From Planctomicrobium sp. (GTDB lineage: Bacteria; Planctomycetota; Planctomycetia; Planctomycetales; Planctomycetaceae): a stretch of 10,568 nucleotides of DNA. Under the pieces are notes generated by a model, which saw only the letters and a list, made by a program, of their open reading frames with translations, was not told the origin of the DNA and ran no database searches. A program made the translations under genes and the position numbers. Positions 1-5,356 of the stretch are shown here, in pieces. The stretch's first letter is position 1; every line of letters begins with the position of its first letter. The DNA lies in contig JAJDEL010000838.1 in assembly GCA_029259835.1 (NCBI GenBank), forward strand, positions 1-10,568. The letters are read 5' to 3'.

Positions 1-871
1 CTGCGATGACTTCTGAATTCACTGAAAACCGAACAAACGTTGAGTCAGAGGTCTCGGAATAATTCGCTACAGTCACATCAACCGAGGCTGGCTCTCCGAT
101 GCGAATCGGGGAATTTCTCACATGCGCATCAACGACTGCAAGATTCTTTGCAGACTTCGAGCTGAGATCAAGAATCGTCAACTGAGCTTCTTGCGAAAGC
201 TGTCCCAGCCTTTCGTTGAGTTCATATGCGTCACTGGCCGAGACATCCCACTCGGAATCTGGCAAGTCTGTCCAAAAAATAACTTCGTTGACGTTTCCTG
301 GAAACTCCTCGGCGAGTTTCAGTGCATACGTCAAAGTCTCGGCGATGTTTGCTGTCTGAAAAGTTGTTGTGAGTTGAGAGACTTCTTCGCGAAGAATTTC
401 TGGTTCGTAAGTCGGAATGCTGATTCGCCTGGGATGGTCACTCGAACCATGCAGAAGTAATTGCCAGGAATCACCTTCTTTTGACTTTGAGAGGAAAGAG
501 AAGATTTGCTGACGAGCATCGTCGAGACGAGATTTCCCGTTGATCGAAGCGGACATACTCATCGAGACATCAACGATGAGCAACCGGTGAACTGCCGATG
601 GTTCATTGAACGCACCCAGGTTGTCTTCAACGGTTGGTTCTGCCGCGCTAAGGACGATCAATGCCAAGGTGATTACACGAAGTAGTAGATGTGCGACTGA
701 TTGAATTTGATACTGCGTTTGGTTTCGCTCAATGACAACTTTGAGAAACCTGGTCGCACCCCACTTTTCGACTCGTGGACGACGGCGAAGCAAAAAGTGA
801 ATCGCAATGGGGACGACGACGACGAGCAGTCCCCATAAAATTCCAGGATTTAAAAAAACGAAATTTGTCAA
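1..871 (-). CDS. BatA/VWA-domain membrane protein, 3' end beyond window edge
   Basis: I translated this reading frame by hand from the reverse strand. It is open from 952 down to the window edge, so only about 290 N-terminal residues are present. Residues 6-28 hold the motif LNPGILWG followed by a hydrophobic stretch and then LLRRRPRVEKWGATRFL, the signature of the N-terminal double-transmembrane (BatA, TIGR02226-like) domain. A second membrane segment lies at about 59-77 (VAHLLLRVITLALIVLSAAE). A von Willebrand factor A domain follows from about 95, with a metal-binding DxSxS motif at D101, S103 and S105 (VDVSMSM). Planctomycetes have many such proteins, often in clusters with MoxR ATPases and DUF58 proteins that may lie beyond the left edge. 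The exact role is unknown; cell-envelope or stress functions are only suggested. No ATG suits the family's N-terminus, so I chose the TTG at 871, just before the first membrane segment. A TTG at 931 would add 20 residues. There is no clear ribosome binding site. Confidence 0.85.
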   Translation of the reverse strand, partial: MTNFVFLNPGILWGLLVVVVPIAIHFLLRRRPRVEKWGATRFLKVVIERNQTQYQIQSVAHLLLRVITLALIVLSAAEPTVEDNLGAFNEPSAVHRLLIVDVSMSMSASINGKSRLDDARQQIFSFLSKSKEGDSWQLLLHGSSDHPRRISIPTYEPEILREEVSQLTTTFQTANIAETLTYALKLAEEFPGNVNEVIFWTDLPDSEWDVSASDAYELNERLGQLSQEAQLTILDLSSKSAKNLAVVDAHVRNSPIRIGEPASVDVTVANYSETSDSTFVRFSVNSEVIA

Positions 872-990
872 TTGTTTGGAATTTTCGGGATGTTCCAGAG
901 TGCTGTGTCGAACCCATTGTGCCTCCAGCAAGACTTCGAAACGCTCCCGTTCTTACCGTTAAGTGTGGATCATTTGGAAGCGATTTCGTT

Positions 991-1008
991 TTGATCTCTG
1001 GAGATCAA
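991..1008. promoter_or_regulatory. 18-bp palindrome, possible operator, in divergent intergenic region
   Basis: TTGATCTC-TG-GAGATCAA has two perfect 8-base arms separated by two bases. It lies between the divergent VWA gene and HEPN gene, about 100 bases before the GTG I favour for the HEPN gene and 4 bases before an alternative ATG at 1013. Its size and symmetry suit a dimeric repressor site, but no regulator is identified and such a repeat could be chance. If the ATG at 1013 were the true start, the hairpin would cover the ribosome binding region. Confidence 0.35.
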
Positions 1009-1105
1009 GTTTATGTGGAAGCAATCCTTCGTGGATTTCTTCTTGGTTACGTACTATAAACTAATGTTCATTGTGAGGCGCATCACACAAACAAAAGGGT
1101 ACTTC

Positions 1106-1825
1106 GTGTCAATATATCGGGAACGTGTTTCAACAGCACTCGACTTACTTACGGTGGGGCTTGCTCCGTATGTCGAGGGGAAACTCCGAACGATTCACCG
1201 TGATAATTGGCAACGCGCTGCAAAAAACAGTTTTCGCGATGACCGGGGTCGGGTCAGTTCGGATGGAAAAACAATTCTCTGGGATGCACACTCACTACTC
1301 ACTGTCATGTGGGATCAATGGAATTCTGTCTTTCGCCATGATCTCGGACATTACGAACGAAGCCTAGTGAGCGAACTGAGAGAATTTCGCAATCGGTGGG
1401 CTCACCAGCAGACGTTTGATTTTGATGATGCATTCCGCGTTCTGGATAGCGTCCATCGATTACTTGTTTCGATAAACGCTGAAAATGTGGCGGTGATTCA
1501 ACGGGAAAAGGCAGACCTGCTGGAATCACACGTCGCCCAGGAAGTGAACAATCAGGTACAGAAAACAGCTTTCCAACGGAACAAGTGGTGGGTGATTGTG
1601 ATCTACGCCATGTGTTGTGTTCTGATCATTATTCACGCAATCACATTCAACAATGAAGGAAGCATCACGCTCATTTCATTCGTTCTGCTCGTTTTTATCT
1701 ATCTAATCTACCAGCAATTCAAAATGGAAGCGCCGCTGCTCTACGGGCCGCGAGAGTGTTCAAGATGCCACCGCATTGTCTACAGGAAGCCCTGTCCGTA
1801 TTGCAAATCAGCTATCGAATCCTGA
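1106..1825 (+). CDS. Swt1-type HEPN domain protein with two TM helices and C-terminal zinc ribbon
   Basis: The product is 239 residues from the GTG at 1106. Residues 1-125 resemble the Swt1-type HEPN domain: an N-terminal helix with LLTVGLAPYVEGKL, then a helix with LLTVMWDQWNSVF, then SLVSELREFRNRWAHQ. The last contains the HEPN motif R-x4-H as R95 and H100, followed by DDAFRVLDSVHRLL. HEPN domains often act as RNases or RNA-binding modules in toxin-antitoxin, BREX-like and other defence proteins. After a short linker come two hydrophobic helices at about 161-180 and 187-205. The tail has CSRC (218-221) and CPYC (230-233), a compact zinc ribbon. With HEPN in the cytoplasm, the hairpin topology would keep the ribbon there too. 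Start choice: the GTG has an AAAAGGG sequence six bases upstream and gives an N-terminus that begins at the domain. ATGs at 1064 and 1013 extend it by 14 and 31 residues. No partner ATPase or helicase is adjacent. The family call is from memory of its motifs; activity is not shown. Confidence 0.82.
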   Translation: MSIYRERVSTALDLLTVGLAPYVEGKLRTIHRDNWQRAAKNSFRDDRGRVSSDGKTILWDAHSLLTVMWDQWNSVFRHDLGHYERSLVSELREFRNRWAHQQTFDFDDAFRVLDSVHRLLVSINAENVAVIQREKADLLESHVAQEVNNQVQKTAFQRNKWWVIVIYAMCCVLIIIHAITFNNEGSITLISFVLLVFIYLIYQQFKMEAPLLYGPRECSRCHRIVYRKPCPYCKSAIES

Positions 1826-1851
1826 CTCAGCAATCTCTCAACGCTGAGTGC

Positions 1852-1878
1852 CACTGCTGATTTGACCAGCAGTGTTTT
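1852..1878 (+). terminator. Rho-independent-like terminator after the HEPN gene
   Basis: The arms CACTGCTG and CAGCAGTG (8 bp, loop of 7) are followed by TTTT. It lies 26 bases after the HEPN stop codon. A second, weaker inverted repeat (ACTCAGC/GCTGAGT, 1825-1831 and 1843-1849) sits just before it. The T-tract is short, so termination may be partial. Confidence 0.6.
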
Positions 1879-1898
1879 CAAGGACCAGTCTGAAGATG

Positions 1899-1932
1899 GA
1901 GGTTGAAGTGGCCATATCGCCGCAACAACCTC
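1899..1932. terminator. Large hairpin between convergent HEPN and oxidoreductase genes
   Basis: The arms GAGGTTG and CAACCTC (7 bp) enclose a symmetric AA/AA internal loop and a second stem GTGGC/GCCGC with a CATATC loop. The structure is complete in plus-strand RNA (one G-U pair) and has one mismatch in minus-strand RNA. It lies 27 bases past the stop of the minus-strand oxidoreductase gene, so it may end that transcript, or back up the HEPN terminator. No strong T-tract follows on either strand. Confidence 0.4.
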
Positions 1933-1959
1933 TTATCCCTCAATCCCTCATAGATTCAA

Positions 1960-3231
1960 TCAAACCGCGGGTTGATACAGAACTTCAGGTTCGGCACATC
2001 CTGGTAAGTATAAAACAAGTCCACCGTTTTCGTCATTGACTCGGACAACACCATCTGGGGCTCCACTTGCTGCCCGTTCTAAAATCACTTCCAGTGCATG
2101 AACAGCTGCGACAACTTGTCGATCTGCGGACAAATCGTTGTAGCTGAATCGTTGAATTTCGCTCAGGCGGTCTAGCTCAGTCTCTGCACTTCCACCATGC
2201 TTGACGTACGCAAGTTCGCGGGCGAAACGTTCAATGACTTCAATACCATACCCGCGCTGGGATCGTGCGCCCCACGGTTCGACAAACGTTCCGTTGTAAT
2301 GGTTGTTGATCGATTGCTTCATTTCGAAAGGAGTTTTCTCCTCCACAGTCAATTCAACACCTCGCTTGCGGGAATGTCCATTCCAGATGCCGTTATCGAA
2401 ACGAAACTGAACTTCCTGTTCGACATACCCTGGGAAGTTGTCCGGTGTCACCCACGAAGTATGGATGTCAAAGGCTGCCTCTCGACCATCGTCGTATTCA
2501 TAAATGAGTCGTTGCTGGACACTGTCCCAGGTCGTTCCGTCCTTGTCGCCGACGAGTCCTCTCTGACCAGTTGCTGTGACCGTTTTAAGTTTTCCACCGA
2601 ACGTGAAATCGATCAACTTGATGTAATGAACAGCAACATACGTTCCGGGATTGCGACCAGTAATCCATTCGGAAAATTGACTTCCCGAAATCAACTTGGG
2701 TTCCAGTAGAGTGCAGTAGCCAGTGTTGACATGCTGAAGAATGTTGTCGTGGACTAAAGTTCGCAGTTTCTTGTGATCCGGATCGAGCAGCTTATGGTAG
2801 ACGACTTTACTCAGAACGTTGTTCTCTTTCGCAAGTTTTGCCAGTTCGTCGACTTGATGTAAATCAAGCACAGACGGTTTCTCCACGAGAAGATGCTTGC
2901 CAGCCTTCAAGACCTCTTTGGCAACTTCGTAGTGCCGATCATCCGGCGTTGCAACGCAAACGAAGTCGAGCTCTGATTGCTTCAACAATTCCTGAACAGA
3001 ATCTTCTCCGGTCGAACTCACGAAGTTTTTCATGCCATCCGGCGCAATGTCTCGGTAGGCTTCCGCGCGCGTTCCGGTCCGTGTTGCAACGGCAGTCAGC
3101 TGAACATCAACATCGCCGAACCTTCGGTCAAACAACCCTTCGTGATGGGCGTTTTCAAAAAATGGACGGTATGTCTCGTCAAAGATCATCCCCATCCCGA
3201 CCATGCTGCCACGCAATTGTTTTTGGCTCAT
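1960..3231 (-). CDS. Gfo/Idh/MocA family NAD(P)-dependent oxidoreductase
   Basis: The product is 423 residues, somewhat longer than the 340-390 usual for the family. The N-terminal Rossmann fold has the dinucleotide loop VGMGMIFDE, with G12 and G14. Strand/loop LDFVCVATPDDRHYEVA (88-104) leads to the family hallmark EKP at 117-119 (LLVEKPSVLD), and YHKLLDPDHKK (145-155) follows. The C-terminal part is the alpha/beta dimerisation and substrate domain, with GTYVAVHYIKLIDF (196-209) where many members carry the catalytic Asp/His helix. Family members oxidise or reduce sugars, inositols and related polyols. The substrate cannot be read from the sequence. No signal peptide is visible, so it is probably cytoplasmic, unlike the many Tat-exported planctomycete members. 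The ATG at 3231 leads straight into the first strand. The ATP-grasp gene is upstream on the same strand, 187 bases away, so co-transcription is possible but not certain. Confidence 0.9.
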   Translation of the reverse strand: MSQKQLRGSMVGMGMIFDETYRPFFENAHHEGLFDRRFGDVDVQLTAVATRTGTRAEAYRDIAPDGMKNFVSSTGEDSVQELLKQSELDFVCVATPDDRHYEVAKEVLKAGKHLLVEKPSVLDLHQVDELAKLAKENNVLSKVVYHKLLDPDHKKLRTLVHDNILQHVNTGYCTLLEPKLISGSQFSEWITGRNPGTYVAVHYIKLIDFTFGGKLKTVTATGQRGLVGDKDGTTWDSVQQRLIYEYDDGREAAFDIHTSWVTPDNFPGYVEQEVQFRFDNGIWNGHSRKRGVELTVEEKTPFEMKQSINNHYNGTFVEPWGARSQRGYGIEVIERFARELAYVKHGGSAETELDRLSEIQRFSYNDLSADRQVVAAVHALEVILERAASGAPDGVVRVNDENGGLVLYLPGCAEPEVLYQPAV

Positions 3232-3418
3232 CTCTGCACTCGTTGTTAAATCGTTTACTCGATGACAATGACCATTTGTCTTGTCTTTATTTTTTCATGG
3301 GTTGCTACTGTGTCACGTAACGCCATCTTGTTAAAAAAGCGAATTGCAACCACCGTAATGAGAAAGATGGAGGAGAATAACACTTCGGTCAATTGAAGTG
3401 AAATGGAACACGGAGAAA

Positions 3419-4579
3419 TCATGTTGAAGCGGAAGGCAAAATGCGCTCACTCACTTGACTCAATTGTGTGATGAGCGCTTCACGGCAATCTTGGATTGTT
3501 TGTCCGTGTGCATACACCGTACAAATCGGGTCGCCCTTTTCGAATTCCGTTCCGGTGTTTGGAATATCCGCAACCGTAGGAAATTCCGTGTAGTCTTTGA
3601 TTTCTGCTGAAAGGTCTGCCGTCGAACTGAACTCTTCTGGACTATAGAGGATAGCTTTGCCAAGCAACGGAGCCTCGATATTCGGCGACCAGGAGGCATG
3701 GGCATCTGTTTCAGCAAAACATCGAACGTGGCCTTCAATGAGTGCGAGTCCCGTCGAAAATTCGAGGAGTTCCAGAGACGCCGGATAGCGTGGATTCACT
3801 TCGATCGCGAAAATTCTTTCGTCGTCAGTGACGATGAAGTCAACACCGAAAACACCTTTCATTTCCGCTTTCCACTTCAGCACGTTCCCGACACGGCGCA
3901 TTTTGTGTTCGACTTCAACAGAAAGTGTCGTCGGCCCGATATTTCCACACCATTGGTATTCTGCCGCATTGCATTCTTTCAAACCGATGAGTTGTTGAGT
4001 GACACCCACAAACCGAACGTCACCTACATCTTTCGAGGCCAGGTAAACTCCAGAGTAGGAAGTCCCCTCGATGCGTTTCTGGAATCCGTGAGGCTCCAGT
4101 AGAACAGGAGAACTCGTTGCGTTTTCATCCCATGTCGTGATCCCTCGTCCGCCGCTTCCGAAAAGAGGACGTAAAATCCAGGTTCCATCAGTTGGAGGAG
4201 GATGATCCGCAACACGCCATTCCGGGGCTTCAACTTGTGCGATTCTCCATGAATCGACAAGACCTTCAGCATTGCGCGCGAGGGCAACATTTTCAGCAGT
4301 GTTACCCATCAGGTCATGAAATTCGTTTGCCGCTTTGAGTACGTCTGGCTGATTTTCGAGACCGCCGGTGTACAAAATTGGAAGCCGTGGAATTGCTTTC
4401 AGAGCATCGATTAACCCTTCCGGGTAGTTCTCAACACTTCTCGCAATCGCGTTCGCTTGCAAGTCAGAATCGGCGAACATGTCAAGACACAGCGGTTTCA
4501 ACCCTGCTCGCAGGGCTGAAAACGCAGCAGCACGCGCGCTGGCACCAATAATGAGCAGGTTCGGTCCTGTTCCGTTCAA
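3419..4579 (-). CDS. ATP-grasp family protein (predicted ATP-dependent carboligase, COG2232-like)
   Basis: From the TTG at 4579 the product has 386 residues. The N-terminal segment NLLIIGASARAAAFSALRAG is a Rossmann-like preATP-grasp domain, followed by LCLDMFADSDLQ. The ATP-grasp fold shows a glycine-rich nucleotide loop RPLFGSGGRGI (about 137-147) and the metal/ATP-binding strand pair GVFGVDFIV...AIEVNPRYPASLE (about 242-270). A C-terminal piece ADIPNTGTEFEKGDPICTV (about 337-355) resembles the tail of COG2232-type proteins. Such enzymes join a carboxylate to an amine or thiol with ATP; the substrate here is unknown. From memory, related proteins occur with tetrahydromethanopterin C1 genes in methylotrophs and planctomycetes, a possible but unproven link. 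An ATG at 4660 gives a longer ORF, but its extra 27 residues are hydrophobic, unlike the family, and precede the natural domain start, so I prefer the TTG. Confidence 0.82.
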   Translation of the reverse strand: MNGTGPNLLIIGASARAAAFSALRAGLKPLCLDMFADSDLQANAIARSVENYPEGLIDALKAIPRLPILYTGGLENQPDVLKAANEFHDLMGNTAENVALARNAEGLVDSWRIAQVEAPEWRVADHPPPTDGTWILRPLFGSGGRGITTWDENATSSPVLLEPHGFQKRIEGTSYSGVYLASKDVGDVRFVGVTQQLIGLKECNAAEYQWCGNIGPTTLSVEVEHKMRRVGNVLKWKAEMKGVFGVDFIVTDDERIFAIEVNPRYPASLELLEFSTGLALIEGHVRCFAETDAHASWSPNIEAPLLGKAILYSPEEFSSTADLSAEIKDYTEFPTVADIPNTGTEFEKGDPICTVYAHGQTIQDCREALITQLSQVSERILPSAST

Positions 4580-4690
4580 CTTTCTGGCCTGAAAAACATT
4601 GAATAAGAAGAAATGAATAAGACACCAAGGTAGTTTGAACCCCAACGAATTCACATTCACAAATCTTGAGGAAGATCAGATTTTCTAAAA

Positions 4691-4786
4691 ATGACCAGTT
4701 ACAAGCATTCCACAGTGACGGATGCTAAAATCGTTATAAGCGGGCCGGAACTGGATCACCTCATCAACGCGTTCAAAGAGGAATAA
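4691..4786 (+). CDS. Possible 31-codon small ORF upstream of the RidA-family gene
   Basis: An ATG at 4691 opens a 31-codon frame (MTSYKHSTVTDAK...AFKEE) that ends in TAA at 4784-4786, five bases before the RidA start. The AAAGAGGA that serves as the RidA ribosome binding site lies in its last codons, so if translated it could couple to RidA. No Shine-Dalgarno sequence precedes its own ATG and I recognise no family. It may simply be the 5' leader of the RidA transcript. Confidence 0.22.
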   Translation: MTSYKHSTVTDAKIVISGPELDHLINAFKEE

Positions 4787-4791
4787 AAAGC

Positions 4792-5253
4792 ATGTCAGCG
4801 GAAGCACGTTTAGTGGAATTAGGACTTGAACTCCCCCCAATCCCGAAACCGGGTGGAACTTACAAACCGGTTGTTCAGATCGGGAATCTCATTTATGTCT
4901 CTGGCCACGGACCTGTACTTCCGGACAAGAGTCTCATTAAGGGGAAAGTTGGGGACACAATGACAGGAGAAGAAGCCAATCACGCTGCACGAGTGACCGG
5001 ACTGGCAATTCTCGCAACATTGAAGAACTACCTCGGAAGTCTCGATAAAGTTGTCCGTACGATCAAATTGCTCGGGATGGTCAATTCTACACCTGACTTT
5101 GAAACACATCCGGCAGTCATCAACGGTTGTAGTGACCTCTTCCGCGAAGTTTTCGGCGAAGACGGAGTCGGCGCTCGAAGTGCAGTTGGCATGGGATCGC
5201 TGCCTGGTCAAATTGCCGTTGAAATCGAAGTGATTTTTGAAATTGAAGAGTAA
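4792..5253 (+). CDS. RidA/YjgF/UK114 family protein (long form)
   Basis: The product is 153 residues, against about 128 for classical RidA, and fits the longer YjgF-like subgroup. Core motifs are present: VQIGNLIYVSGHGPV (28-42), the segment with DKVVRTIKLLGMVNSTPDF (85-103), and GARSAVGMGSLPGQIAVEIE (127-146). R129 in ARSAV corresponds to the conserved arginine that binds substrate carboxylate in RidA, where the enzyme hydrolyses reactive enamines/imines made by PLP enzymes. Long-form members need not share that activity. It should form a cytoplasmic trimer. The ATG at 4792 is supported by an AAAGAGGA ribosome binding site eight bases upstream. It is divergent from the ATP-grasp gene and separated from dnaX by a strong terminator, so it is probably its own transcription unit. 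Confidence 0.9.
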   Translation: MSAEARLVELGLELPPIPKPGGTYKPVVQIGNLIYVSGHGPVLPDKSLIKGKVGDTMTGEEANHAARVTGLAILATLKNYLGSLDKVVRTIKLLGMVNSTPDFETHPAVINGCSDLFREVFGEDGVGARSAVGMGSLPGQIAVEIEVIFEIEE

Positions 5254-5269
5254 GCTGGTCAATTGACTT

Positions 5270-5310
5270 GGTTTGCCGCGCATCTCAAATGTGCGGCAAA
5301 CCTCTTTCTT
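5270..5310 (+). terminator. Strong hairpin terminator between RidA-family gene and dnaX
   Basis: The arms GGTTTGCCGC (5270-5279) and GCGGCAAACC (5293-5302) are perfectly complementary over 10 bp. The inner bases GCAT/ATGT extend the stem to 14 bp with one G-U pair, leaving a five-base loop. The T-rich TCTTTCTT follows. It begins 17 bases after the RidA stop. A TTG that could extend dnaX upstream (5273) lies inside this hairpin, which argues against it as a start. Confidence 0.75.
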
Positions 5311-5356
5311 GAATCTTTCAAGCAAATCGATCCGTTTGAAAATTGAGAATGAACAG

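Noticed and set aside
122..460. 112-codon plus-strand frame starting at 122
   Set aside because: It lies opposite the clear VWA-protein coding frame on the minus strand and its product shows no recognisable pattern.
2197..2709. 170-codon plus-strand frame opposite the oxidoreductase
   Set aside because: It is antisense to a well-supported Gfo/Idh/MocA gene, and its composition is that of a mirrored reading frame.
3381..3400. CACTTC/GAAGTG hairpin downstream of the ATP-grasp gene
   Set aside because: Six AT-rich base pairs with an eight-base loop and no T-tract on the minus strand; it could be chance.
4580..4660. N-terminal extension of the ATP-grasp protein from the ATG at 4660
   Set aside because: The extra residues form a hydrophobic stretch not expected for this cytoplasmic family, and the domain begins naturally at the TTG at 4579.
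4700..4740. Sigma-70-like promoter (TTATAA at 4734-4739) for the RidA gene
   Set aside because: No acceptable -35 element lies at 16-18 bases spacing, so I could not support it.
5273..5356. Upstream extension of dnaX to the TTG at 5273
   Set aside because: The start lies inside the terminator stem and the extra 28 residues do not resemble any DnaX N-terminus.
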